Of a stretch of DNA of 64,000 nucleotides, positions 34,707 to 42,342 are shown one piece after another. The position numbers and the translations under genes were made by a program. The stretch spans positions 111,261 through 175,260 of the forward strand of contig JAVBNW010000045.1 of assembly GCA_031551255.1 (NCBI GenBank), in the 5' to 3' direction. The notes below the pieces were generated by a model. That model saw nothing but the letters and a program-made list of their open reading frames with translations. It was not told where the DNA came from and made no database searches. The DNA comes from JAVBNW01 sp031551255. GTDB taxonomy: Bacteria; Bacillota; Clostridia; Christensenellales; UBA1750. Positions within the stretch are counted from its first letter, which is position 1. Every line of letters starts with the position of its first letter.

Positions 34707-34745
34707 GTGGGTTAAAACAAGATGAAGTGGGCTATTTGTGGGCTA
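34707..34745. promoter_or_regulatory. Three GTGGGYTA repeats, possible integrase arm sites
   Basis: GTGGGTTA at 34707 and GTGGGCTA at 34727 and 34738, all in the same orientation, about 100 nt inside the T-arm fragment. Direct repeats of this size near att cores are typical arm-type sites. Confidence 0.4.
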
Positions 34746-34858
34746 CGGTGGTTTATGGCAACTTGATCCTCGGCGCGTTGGGCTTGCGGCCGGCCAGTGC
34801 GGAACTAATTATGGTTACAATCCACGCACCCATCGGGCGCGACAGCTCGGTCATCCGG

Positions 34859-35356
34859 CTACTTGCTCAAGTCATCGGCGGTTGTCCCCAGCGCCTCTGC
34901 GATGCGCGCGAGAGTTGAAACCTTAGGCGACGCGGCGCCGGATTCGATTTTACCGTAGTGCGGGCGTGACAAGCCGACTTCCTCTGCGATCTGTTCCTGC
35001 GTCTTGCCTGCCTTTTCGCGCCGTGCCCGTATATTTTCGCCCATTGTATTTCTGGACTTTTCCCGTTTCCCGCGCACCTGGTAGTAACCAAGCCAATAGG
35101 ACCCCTGTGCGTCGACATCCAACTGCTTAGGCATACCGGCGCTCGGTATTTCCACCATGAGCTCTGTTAGGGCGTCCGTTTGGGATGCATTTGCCCGCGG
35201 TGTCGCCTCGAGCAATAGAGGGATTAGGGTCATGGGGGAGACGACGATAACATCAGATTTTACTTTTCCATCTCCATCCGGATCTAGGATCTCTTCGACG
35301 ATGGCCACGACCCCACCGATATTGTACCCAAGGCTGTCTTTGACGGCATATTTCAT
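34859..35356 (-). CDS. XRE-family protein with N-terminal extension
   Basis: 165 aa. Residues 105-165 are a Cro/C1-type helix-turn-helix (IRARREKAGKTQEQIAEEVGLS; IARIAEALGTTADDL). The first 100 residues are an unrecognised domain (VVAIVEEILDPDGDGKVKSDV) where the acidic DPDGDG run looks like a metal loop. Phage XRE repressors usually carry the DNA-binding part at the N-terminus, so the order is reversed. GGAGG supports ATG 35356. It is the gene closest to the prophage border and may be a regulator or excision-related factor. Confidence 0.75.
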   Translation of the reverse strand: MKYAVKDSLGYNIGGVVAIVEEILDPDGDGKVKSDVIVVSPMTLIPLLLEATPRANASQTDALTELMVEIPSAGMPKQLDVDAQGSYWLGYYQVRGKREKSRNTMGENIRARREKAGKTQEQIAEEVGLSRPHYGKIESGAASPKVSTLARIAEALGTTADDLSK

Positions 35357-35433
35357 GTTACTGGCCTCCTGTGCTATAATGTTGTATGCGGTATCTCTCC
35401 GCATGCGGGTCACTGTGGGGCAGTGTCCGCGAT

Positions 35434-35453
35434 GGAGGCCCTTGCGGGCCTCC
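35434..35453 (-). terminator. Terminator after the 229-aa gene
   Basis: GGAGGCCC-loop-GGGCCTCC, 8-bp stem, directly past the stop at 35466. The same hairpin core occurs at 36322-36339. Confidence 0.65.
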
Positions 35454-35465
35454 TTTACTCGTCTC

Positions 35466-36155
35466 TTAGTTTGCCCACATCGCCTCGCTGGTGTATGCCT
35501 TCCACTCGGCCTCCATCGCGGCGATCACGGCGGTGTAATCTTCCCCGGCTTTGATCTTTGCCATGGCCGTTCTGCCTGTTGTAGTTTGCATGTAGTGGGC
35601 GGATAGACTATAGTCTTGGGCATGGAGGTATGCTGCCGCACGGGGGTACTTTTCTTTGAGTCCCTTTACGCTGACTTTCGAGCGGGAGATCGGGAAACAG
35701 CATCCGTTTTCGTCGTCTTGCGCACGCTCTACCGCGTCGAAATATCTGTCCACGGCATCCATGGCCGCCTCGATCTCCTTGACACCTTCGATCACGCAAG
35801 TCGCAGTCGCGGTGGCTTCAACTATCTCTTCGATGGTCTCGGTTGCTACTTCTACGATTTCCTCGGTCTCTTCCACGGCGGTGGCCAGCTGCTCAGCCTC
35901 GTACTCGTGCATGGCCTTGACGATGCTGTACAGGTAGGAGTTGTGGGTGGAGGTGCGGCCCTGGTAGTTGTCGATGTTGCTTACGTCGACCCAGCCGATA
36001 TCGTCTTTGCCGCGGGACACATACCAACGTACGACGCGTCCGTCGGGGGAAGACCACTGCTTAAACCTGATTCTGATCTCTTCGCCGCCGCGCATGGTTT
36101 CGGAGGTTACCAAGCCGTTCGAGCCGATCGTGTAGTCTTTATTGTACTTCTTCAT
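35466..36155 (-). CDS. Hypothetical phage protein with acidic helical middle
   Basis: 229 aa, no recognised family. The N-terminus (IRIRFKQWSSPDGRVVRWYVSRGKDDIG) looks like a small beta domain. Residues 85-150 are a Glu/Ala/Thr/Val-rich helical stretch (ATAVEETEEIVEVATETIEE), and the C-terminus is mixed (LKEKYPRAAAYLHAQDY). The promoter and leader (36156-36239) are a near copy of the one before the 66-aa gene, so both are expected to be switched together. It has its own terminator. Confidence 0.7.
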   Translation of the reverse strand: MKKYNKDYTIGSNGLVTSETMRGGEEIRIRFKQWSSPDGRVVRWYVSRGKDDIGWVDVSNIDNYQGRTSTHNSYLYSIVKAMHEYEAEQLATAVEETEEIVEVATETIEEIVEATATATCVIEGVKEIEAAMDAVDRYFDAVERAQDDENGCCFPISRSKVSVKGLKEKYPRAAAYLHAQDYSLSAHYMQTTTGRTAMAKIKAGEDYTAVIAAMEAEWKAYTSEAMWAN

Positions 36156-36239
36156 TCTGGTATCTCTCCTTTTTCTCAGGGAGTGGGGCTCCCTTGATCT
36201 GATTACATTTTACCATACATTTATATTGCATGCAATATA
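36156..36239 (-). promoter_or_regulatory. Phage promoter with 18-bp palindromic operator, copy 1
   Basis: The palindrome TATATTGCATGCAATATA lies at 36222-36239. On the minus strand TTGCAT within it serves as the -35 box, followed by a 17-nt spacer and TAAAAT as the -10 box. The leader contains a GGGAG/CTCCC hairpin and AAAGGAGAG. A repressor bound to the palindrome would cover the -35 box. Confidence 0.75.
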
Positions 36240-36321
36240 CTCGCTATGTTTTATATTGTTAAGTGTTTGTAAATGAGCACCAGCGGATAAACGCATGTCG
36301 CCATGAAGGGGAATGTAAGGA

Positions 36322-36339
36322 GAGGCCCTTACGGGCCTC
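36322..36339 (-). terminator. Terminator after the 66-aa gene
   Basis: GAGGCCC-TTAC-GGGCCTC stem, 14 nt past the stop at 36354. Confidence 0.6.
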
Positions 36340-36353
36340 CCGCTGTATTTTGC

Positions 36354-36554
36354 TTACTCGCCCATGTGCAACTTTGCTTTGATCAAATCAACCACGTAGC
36401 CAATGTCATCGTCGATCTCATAATCGTTATCATCCATGTGCAGGTTGATGTATTCGTGGAGCTGTTCATCGGTCAGTGAGCGGATCTCGTCGTGATCTAC
36501 AAACATGGTGAGAGTTTCGACGGCGTCTTTGGCGGTATAGGTGTTGTTCTTCAT
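36354..36554 (-). CDS. Small acidic phage protein
   Basis: 66 aa from ATG 36554 after AAAGGAGAG. Very acidic (DHDEIRSLTDEQ; MDDNDYEIDDDIG), probably one short helical domain; no family was recognised. Size, charge and tight promoter control would fit an inhibitor or DNA mimic, but that is speculation. It is monocistronic with promoter copy 2 and its own terminator. Confidence 0.65.
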   Translation of the reverse strand: MKNNTYTAKDAVETLTMFVDHDEIRSLTDEQLHEYINLHMDDNDYEIDDDIGYVVDLIKAKLHMGE

Positions 36555-36638
36555 TTCGGTATCTCTCCTTTTTCTTAGGGAGTGGGGCTCCCTTGATTTG
36601 ATTACATTGTACAATACATTTATATTGCATGCAATATA
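36555..36638 (-). promoter_or_regulatory. Phage promoter with 18-bp palindromic operator, copy 2
   Basis: Near-identical to the region at 36156-36239. The same 18-bp palindrome lies at 36621-36638; -35 TTGCAT, a 17-nt spacer and -10 TACAAT on the minus strand. The leader hairpin and ribosome binding site are kept. Confidence 0.75.
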
Positions 36639-36694
36639 TTCAAGGTATATTAAGGTTAAATAAATGTAAAGTGGTTTGCTCGGCAAATAAAAAA

Positions 36695-36716
36695 GCCGGC
36701 CGCCGAAGCGACCGGT
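36695..36716 (-). terminator. Terminator of the SRAP gene
   Basis: Minus strand: CCGGTCGC-TTCG-GCGGCCGG hairpin with a UUCG-type loop, followed by CTTTTTT. It lies 23 nt past the stop at 36739. Confidence 0.85.
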
Positions 36717-36738
36717 GGTGCGAACAGCATTGTCAGAT

Positions 36739-37374
36739 CTATAGTAATGTCTGTTGTTCAAGCTGTGGCGCGCACGATGTTGCCTCAAGAGCATCCGGCA
36801 CCCTCTCAAGGATCATCGTCATTTGCCCACCCTCCAGCCACGCCATGCGCTCGTCTGGCCGCAGGAGCACCGGCATGCGATCGTGATAATCGACCATGCT
36901 GTTATTTGCCGCCGTGGTCAAGATTGCGAAGTGTTCGCGCGTTGATCCGTCCGGCTCTTTGTAGGTGTTGTACATCCCAGCAAGGTATAGCATTGATTCG
37001 CCGGGCACGCGAAACATGTACTTTTCTTTCACCTTACCTCCCTCGTGCCGCCACTCGTAGAAGCCGGTCGTGGGGATCACCGCGCGTCGCTCCAGCAGCG
37101 ACTTGCGGAACATACTTTTCTCGGCAACGGTTTCCGCTCGCGCGTTGATCACAACACCCTTGCCATCCCATTTGGGGTACCCCCAACGCATCAGGCGCGC
37201 TTGCGATGTGCGCTCGTCGGCGACGATGACCGGGACGGTATTGGTAGGCCGTATTTCGCCTGTTTTCAGCTCGGCGAACTCCGGCGTGCCGCTATACCGC
37301 CGGTTGATCTCGTCGATGATCTCGCGCATGGCGATGATGTCGTCCTCGTCATCGATATAGTAGCGCCCGCACAT
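36739..37374 (-). CDS. SOS response-associated peptidase family protein (SRAP, YedK/HMCES-like)
   Basis: 211 aa. The protein begins MCGRYY, giving the catalytic Cys2 after Met removal. Other active-site elements are PTNTVPVI, NARAET, GFYEWRHEGGK and YHDRMPVLL. SRAP proteins form a covalent link with abasic sites in single-stranded DNA and so protect them. AAAGGAGG precedes ATG 37374. It lies downstream of a Y-family polymerase in a likely operon, the kind of pairing seen in SOS/damage-tolerance loci. Confidence 0.93.
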   Translation of the reverse strand: MCGRYYIDDEDDIIAMREIIDEINRRYSGTPEFAELKTGEIRPTNTVPVIVADERTSQARLMRWGYPKWDGKGVVINARAETVAEKSMFRKSLLERRAVIPTTGFYEWRHEGGKVKEKYMFRVPGESMLYLAGMYNTYKEPDGSTREHFAILTTAANNSMVDYHDRMPVLLRPDERMAWLEGGQMTMILERVPDALEATSCAPQLEQQTLL

Positions 37375-37378
37375 ATTC

Positions 37379-37645
37379 TCAATCCTCCTTTAACAAGTAG
37401 AATCGGTTTTCATCCAAAACTAAATGCCTGGTTCGTCCGCGATGTACGAATGCATATTGTATACCAAACCCGCCCGCCGTGGGAGAGGCGGCGCGTATGG
37501 GTTTTTGAACATTTTCCAGCTCATACCATCGTCCGTTTTTCCCCTTTATATATTTCGGCACTATACCTTCGATACCCCCGCTACCGTTGAAAATTGCTGA
37601 AACAGTCACAAGGAGCCGCCCTGGGTTTTCGTACTGTCCCGACAT
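37379..37645 (-). CDS. Hypothetical protein between Y-polymerase and SRAP genes
   Basis: 88 aa, no recognised family. Beta-rich (LLVTVSAIFNGSGGIEGIVP; GIQYAFVHRGRTRHLVLDENRFYLL). AGGAGG supports ATG 37645. Gaps are 4 nt to SRAP and 11 nt to the polymerase, so the three form one unit and the protein may help the polymerase or SRAP. Confidence 0.7.
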   Translation of the reverse strand: MSGQYENPGRLLVTVSAIFNGSGGIEGIVPKYIKGKNGRWYELENVQKPIRAASPTAGGFGIQYAFVHRGRTRHLVLDENRFYLLKED

Positions 37646-37656
37646 TTCCGCCCCTC

Positions 37657-38913
37657 CTAGCTATGGAAATATCCCACCGGATGGATCGTGTGGGTGCCCT
37701 TGGGGTCAATGCCCATCAACTTTGTATCCTCATACATAATGCCCCGCTGGATAGCGAGGTATCCAAAACGGTCGCGGATATCATCCACGGTGTGCTCCAG
37801 GATCTCCATTTTTTCAGCCTTGGCATCATCGGTATACACGGGCATGGACAGCTGCAATAGGCCGTTCGTGGGCGTTAGATTGCCGACGCGCACACCTACG
37901 GATCGTATGGGCTTGTCGCGATCCCATCGGTAGTTAGCGGCGAATAACGCCATGCAGACCTTAACGATATCGGCCGCCAGCTGCGTGGGGCGCGGTACCT
38001 TTTTCTGCCGGACAAACGATGCAAGTGTGTTGTCGCGCACGTAGATCTCAATGACCTGGCCGCGAAATCCGTGATCCCTAAGGCGCGCCGCGACGCTCTC
38101 CGCCAATAGGTATATGGTGCGCTTGACATCGGTATCGCATGTAAGATCGCGGGGCGTGGTGGTCGAGTTGCCGATGCTCTTGATCGGTGCAGAGTCTCCA
38201 TACCGCGATACGGGTGATGTATCCAAGCCATTGGCAAACGCCCACAGCACGTCTCCCATCTTGCCCAGTGTATAGCGCAATGAGTCCTGGGGATATCTCG
38301 CAAGGTCGCCGATCGTCCACACGCATCGCCTTTCGAGCTTTTCACGCGTCGCGGGGCCGACATATAACAGGTCGCCAACGGGCAACGGCCATACGGTCTG
38401 CTGGTAATCCTCGCGCGTTATAACCGTGGTGTAATCCGGCTTGCGCATGTCGCTGCCAAGTTTGGCAAAAATCTTATTATAGGATACGCCCACGGAGGCG
38501 GTGATGCCCAGTTCATCTTTTGCCCGGCGGCGAATCTCATTCGCGATGTGCTCCCCGTCACCCATGATCCCGCTGCCTGTTACGTCCAACCAGCTTTCAT
38601 CGAGGCCGAACGGTTCAACTTGGTCGGTGTAATCGCCAAAGATGCGGCGCATTTCGTTGGAAAATCTCTGATATAGGCGATAATTGGGGGGTAATACGTG
38701 TAGCTGGGGACAAAGACGTAATGCTTCCCGAATTGTGTTACCGGTCTTGATGCCGTACTGCTTGGCCTGTTTGCTGGCCGCAAGAATGATCCCATGGCGC
38801 ATCTCGACATCGCCGCCAACGGCCACGGCTTTACCTCGCAATTCAGGTCGATAGCACTGTTCGCATGACGCATAAAAACTGTTGCAATCCGCGTGTAGCA
38901 CCACGCGATCCAT
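37657..38913 (-). CDS. Y-family translesion DNA polymerase
   Basis: 418 aa, error-prone polymerase of the DinB/UmuC type. Motifs: HADCNSFYASCEQ (catalytic Asp), LAASKQAKQYGIKTG, EPFGLDESWLDVTG (catalytic Asp-Glu; SIDE-type motif as LDES) and ASVGVSYNKIFAKLGSDMRKP. The little-finger region follows. The C-terminus lacks a clear beta-clamp motif. The start is ATG 38913, with AGGAGG eight bases upstream; GTG 38922 is less suitable. A LexA-like box lies 20 nt upstream. It resembles the UvrX/ImpB subgroup carried by phages and plasmids. Confidence 0.93.
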   Translation of the reverse strand: MDRVVLHADCNSFYASCEQCYRPELRGKAVAVGGDVEMRHGIILAASKQAKQYGIKTGNTIREALRLCPQLHVLPPNYRLYQRFSNEMRRIFGDYTDQVEPFGLDESWLDVTGSGIMGDGEHIANEIRRRAKDELGITASVGVSYNKIFAKLGSDMRKPDYTTVITREDYQQTVWPLPVGDLLYVGPATREKLERRCVWTIGDLARYPQDSLRYTLGKMGDVLWAFANGLDTSPVSRYGDSAPIKSIGNSTTTPRDLTCDTDVKRTIYLLAESVAARLRDHGFRGQVIEIYVRDNTLASFVRQKKVPRPTQLAADIVKVCMALFAANYRWDRDKPIRSVGVRVGNLTPTNGLLQLSMPVYTDDAKAEKMEILEHTVDDIRDRFGYLAIQRGIMYEDTKLMGIDPKGTHTIHPVGYFHS

Positions 38914-38932
38914 ACATCCCACCTCCTACAAG

Positions 38933-38946
38933 GGAATATATGTTCC
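38933..38946 (-). promoter_or_regulatory. Possible LexA (SOS) box
   Basis: Minus strand GGAACATATATTCC: GAAC-N4-ATTC, one base from the Gram-positive GAAC-N4-GTTC pattern, directly upstream of the Y-polymerase. A weaker GCGAA...TTCGC inverted repeat lies further upstream. Confidence 0.4.
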
Positions 38947-39050
38947 TGTATCGCGAAGCATACATGCGTTCGCATCGCGGTGTCAAGTGGCAAATATCAC
39001 CATTTAACTGGTGCCGTTGAGGGGTGCCGTACTTTTGGGGAATAAAAAAA

Positions 39051-39073
39051 GACCAGCCCGCCGTGGGCTGGTC
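39051..39073 (-). terminator. Terminator of the phage late operon
   Basis: Minus strand: GACCAGCCC/GGGCTGGTC 9-bp perfect stem with a 5-nt loop, followed by TTTTTTTATT. It lies 22 nt past the holin stop. Confidence 0.9.
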
Positions 39074-39095
39074 GAATACCATCAAATTAAGTGTA

Positions 39096-39503
39096 CTATT
39101 CGTCTTTTTTGCTTTTTATCTGCATCAATGCCTTTTTGAGCACCTCGGGCAGCGGCAAGCCGATGTTTCCCCAATTCTCCAGGATCGACAGGCCCTCGTT
39201 GGCGATGTAGAACGCGCACACCGCTGATCGCAGCGCGCCGTTGGCGGCGGGTACAATCCTGTCCGCGAGCGACGCGACGGCGACGATGACAAAGATACCC
39301 ACCTTTTTAACGAGCCCGCGAAAGCCCACCTCGCTAGATAGGGAGCGGTTCGCGGCGGCGCATGTTACGCCGGATACATAGTCCGCGACGACGAGCGCGA
39401 CCAAGACCATGAGGATGGGATCCCATGCCCCGATCAGCCACGTCATTACCCCGGCAATTACAGCTACCGCCCCCTTACCAATTGCAACAAAATTAATCTC
39501 CAC
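39096..39503 (-). CDS. Phage holin (TcdE/phage_holin_4 type)
   Basis: 135 aa. Two to three membrane helices (AVAVIAGVMTWLIG; PILMVLVALVVADYVSGV; VGIFVIVAVASLADRIV). The motif ADYVSGVTCAAANRSLSSEVGFRGLVKKV is typical of the family. The charged tail is IKSKKDE. It makes the membrane pore that lets the lysin reach the wall. GTG start at 39503 after GGAGGG. Last gene of the late operon. Confidence 0.93.
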   Translation of the reverse strand: MEINFVAIGKGAVAVIAGVMTWLIGAWDPILMVLVALVVADYVSGVTCAAANRSLSSEVGFRGLVKKVGIFVIVAVASLADRIVPAANGALRSAVCAFYIANEGLSILENWGNIGLPLPEVLKKALMQIKSKKDE

Positions 39504-39515
39504 GTACAGCCCTCC

Positions 39516-40889
39516 TTATATATCGATCGCAAGCCATGTCCTTGGCCCGCAAATTCCATCCGCTGTCAGACCTCGCGACCGCTGAAACGCCTTTAGCGCC
39601 GTCTCCGTTGCCGCGCCGAAAATACCGTCAGCCTTGCCACAGGCAAAGCCCTTGGCTGTAAGCACCGTTTGCAGGTCGCGCACTGCGTCGCCCTTGGAGC
39701 CTCGTCTTACGGTGGGGCGCGTAGTGGCCACAGGTTGCAGCCCGTCAAGATATCCGGCGGTGATCGTCTTGCCCATCAACGCGACATAAGTGTCGGTATT
39801 GTTCGGATCTGTCTGGTACCATCGTGATATCGATCCCGTGGGTATCTCGCTCGCTGGGCGGTAGTCTATGTGAATAAATCCGTCCTTGTACTTGCCGACA
39901 TAGTCGTAGAGCCCCAAGCCGGGCGGTGCGATCTCTGCCTCTATCCATCGTATCAACTCGCGCGTGTCGGCATGGGTATAGCCCCGCACGCGAAAATCAG
40001 CGGCGCGGCCCTTGTAATGCTGACTCGTCGTGCGCTCACTGGGCCTGTAGCCGCTGGATACATCAATCGGCTTACCCACACGATCGCGAATGCACTGGAG
40101 TGCGTCAATCGTCGCCTGGCACACCTTGATCTCATCCACGCCGACGGCAGCGAACTCCCGCACCGCGAAATTTTTGCTGAGCATCTTATCGCCATCGCGC
40201 CGATTGCTGAATGTCATCACGTCGGACACTTGATCATCCTCCCATCGATATAGCGGCCCGTAGACCGCATGCATCTGGTACCATCTGTCACACAACAATC
40301 CCCATCCGGTGCCCGTATCGCCCCACTTGCCGCCGAACGAATTGATATAGCGAACGTATACGCCGTCTGCGCGCCGCCCATACTCGGGCAGGATACATAC
40401 AGTATGGCTGTCCGTCTTACCGTCCGCATTGAGGCGTGTGGACTTTGTGCCATCAAGGCTGTACAACCCTTGCAGCGGGCCGCTGGCCAGTATGGGATAT
40501 CCAGCATCAAGCACTGCAAGGATGCGCTGGATATCAAGTGGCATGTGGTTGTCGGATCCGGGCGAGCTGTTGTAGATCATTTCCGTTCGTGTCGCACTGA
40601 CGACGAGCCCTGTGAGCTCCGCCCGCTTGGGTTGCACGGCGTTGTAAGCGTCGGACATGTCTCCGTAGCCTGGGCATGCATCCCACGGCACGCCGCCGGT
40701 GTCTACGATAGCGCGGGCGGCGTGGGAGAGCGGAACCCCCGACGTCTGGCTAAGTCCTGGTATGTTGTTGATCATCCAATACAACGACGCATCGCACCCA
40801 AGAAAATAAAAAAGCGCCGCCGCTGAGGCAAACGCTGAACAAAATTCGTATGGGCCTTGTTCCACGTGGACGGTTGGTCGGTGTATCAT
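39516..40889 (-). CDS. Three-domain phage lysin: papain-like, M15A and PG-binding
   Basis: 457 aa. Residues 1-215 show a papain-like C1 active site: Gln11, Cys17 (EQGPYEFCSAFA), His162 (DSHTVCI) and Asn183 (YINSFGGKWGDTGTGWG), with the exact papain Gln-x5-Cys spacing. Residues 235-345 are an M15A D,D-carboxypeptidase-type domain with zinc ligands His291, Asp298 and His340 (SGYRPSERTTSQHYKGRAAD; GFIHIDYRP). Residues 395-455 are a PG_binding_1 repeat. It probably cuts the wall peptides during lysis, next to the holin. AGGAGG supports ATG 40889; the frame runs 26 codons further without a site. No signal peptide. Confidence 0.88.
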   Translation of the reverse strand: MIHRPTVHVEQGPYEFCSAFASAAALFYFLGCDASLYWMINNIPGLSQTSGVPLSHAARAIVDTGGVPWDACPGYGDMSDAYNAVQPKRAELTGLVVSATRTEMIYNSSPGSDNHMPLDIQRILAVLDAGYPILASGPLQGLYSLDGTKSTRLNADGKTDSHTVCILPEYGRRADGVYVRYINSFGGKWGDTGTGWGLLCDRWYQMHAVYGPLYRWEDDQVSDVMTFSNRRDGDKMLSKNFAVREFAAVGVDEIKVCQATIDALQCIRDRVGKPIDVSSGYRPSERTTSQHYKGRAADFRVRGYTHADTRELIRWIEAEIAPPGLGLYDYVGKYKDGFIHIDYRPASEIPTGSISRWYQTDPNNTDTYVALMGKTITAGYLDGLQPVATTRPTVRRGSKGDAVRDLQTVLTAKGFACGKADGIFGAATETALKAFQRSRGLTADGICGPRTWLAIDI

Positions 40890-41557
40890 GCGGATACCTC
40901 CTGCCACTGGTGTACACCCGCCTGACCTGGATACCAGCTGCAAGCAGCGTTGTCCACACCTGTCCATGTATAGAGTTTGGCGGCCTCCCGATCATACCAC
41001 CGCTCGCCCTGACGCACGGCCACGATGATCCCGTCGATGTCCGGATACACCTTGATACCACCCACAACTCGTGAGATGATCGCCCAATGATACACCCCGG
41101 CAGCGCCGGGGAAAAATGTGGGGTTGTTGTGCGTCATCGTGGCCTTGCCTGAGTAGACATAGGCGTACGCACCATCAGGATCCAGCACAATATCGCCCGG
41201 CTGTGTGGTCATGCCTGTCGCCCATTCCCTACGCGGCAGGAGATCAGCGGCCTCCGCTGCGGCGGAGGCGATCTCGCGTGCTTTGGCGGCGTCTCCGGCG
41301 GCATAGACCACGCTGTCAGCCATCAGGCGTGGCAGGACGGTCTGGATGCTATTGCGCATCGCATTCATCTCTTCCCGGCGGCTGCGCACAAGTTCACCGT
41401 CGCGATAAAAACGCCTGTCGGCATAGGTGTCACCGATTGCGACTGCGCCCGCCGTCTCGGAGTCTGCCTCTACGACACCGGGAAAGTCGCCTGAGTTGCG
41501 CCGCTCGAGCTCTATGATGTTTTCGACGCGCCCGTCGGTTATCTGGGCGTAGATCAC
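40886..41557 (-). CDS. Phage tail fibre/appendage protein
   Basis: 223 aa, no firm family. The N-terminus (MIYAQITDGRVENIIELE) is like short tail-fibre adaptor proteins. The C-terminal half has two aromatic, carbohydrate-binding-like repeats (TQPGDIVLDPDGAYAYVYSG; NAACSWYPGQAGVHQWQEV). It overlaps the lysin start by 4 nt and the glycine-rich protein by 4 nt. Probably part of the receptor-binding tip. Confidence 0.7.
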   Translation of the reverse strand: MIYAQITDGRVENIIELERRNSGDFPGVVEADSETAGAVAIGDTYADRRFYRDGELVRSRREEMNAMRNSIQTVLPRLMADSVVYAAGDAAKAREIASAAAEAADLLPRREWATGMTTQPGDIVLDPDGAYAYVYSGKATMTHNNPTFFPGAAGVYHWAIISRVVGGIKVYPDIDGIIVAVRQGERWYDREAAKLYTWTGVDNAACSWYPGQAGVHQWQEVSA

Positions 41558-42342
41558 TTAAGCCACCTCACAATCACGATGCCGCTACCTCCGTTTGCTG
41601 CAAAGCCTCCACCCCCGCCTGTGTTCGGAGTGCCTGCAACACCACGCCCTCCGCCGCCACCGCTACCTCCAGCACCGCCACCCGTGCCCCCGCCACCTCC
41701 GCCGCCACCGGCATATAAGTCGCCAGTCGTCTCACCAAATGCGCGTGTCGTCGTGCCTTGGCCGTTGCCCGGGCGTTGGTTATCATATCCGCCGTTGTCA
41801 CTACTGGCGCCGCCGTTTGATCCATTCGACCCGCCGTTGCCAGCCGTGTTTGTGCTACCCGTACCGGCGCCACCGCCACTACCTCCAGCGCCGCCTGTAA
41901 GGTATCGCGCATTTGATCTCGCCCCGCCAAGCCCGCCCGGGGCTCGATACGCGCTCGTGAAAAACTCGCTAAAACCGCCACCGTTTCCTGCTCCGCTATA
42001 CCCGCGCTCACCGCCCGCCCCGATGGTAACCGACACACCGATATTAGGTTGTATGTCGATGTCACTATATGTTTTGGTGTAGCCGCCTCCGCCACCTGCG
42101 CCGTCGGCGATCTGGTTGCTGAAATAGTAACTTCCGCCGCCGCCCCCGCCTACGAGAAAAACGTCAACCACCTTGGCAATGGCTATCGCCGGGTTACGAT
42201 ATTGTATCGTAAAAACCCCAGAAGTCAGCATGCGGACGTAGTGGTATAAATCATCATCGTACTCGTCGTACGAACCGCTGTAGGTGAACGTTGCCTTCGC
42301 TTTGCCACCATCGCCGCCGCCTCGCTTGAATAGCGTAGCCAT
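41554..42342 (-). CDS. Glycine-rich tail tip protein / adhesin
   Basis: 262 aa. Residues 1-60 are an ordinary beta domain (ATFTYSGSYDEYDDDLYHYV); from residue 65 the protein is mostly Gly/Ser/Asn runs (VGGGGGGSYYFSN; AGGSGGGAG), ending GGSGIVIVRWLK. Such polyglycine sandwiches occur in phage receptor-binding adhesins. The opposite strand carries a long Pro-rich ORF that is only its shadow. It abuts the 263-aa gene with no gap. Confidence 0.75.
   Translation of the reverse strand: MATLFKRGGGDGGKAKATFTYSGSYDEYDDDLYHYVRMLTSGVFTIQYRNPAIAIAKVVDVFLVGGGGGGSYYFSNQIADGAGGGGGYTKTYSDIDIQPNIGVSVTIGAGGERGYSGAGNGGGFSEFFTSAYRAPGGLGGARSNARYLTGGAGGSGGGAGTGSTNTAGNGGSNGSNGGASSDNGGYDNQRPGNGQGTTTRAFGETTGDLYAGGGGGGGGTGGGAGGSGGGGGRGVAGTPNTGGGGGFAANGGSGIVIVRWLK

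Noticed and set aside
41579..42082. Proline-rich plus-strand ORF
   Set aside because: Mirror of the glycine-rich tail protein; Gly codons read as Pro on the other strand.
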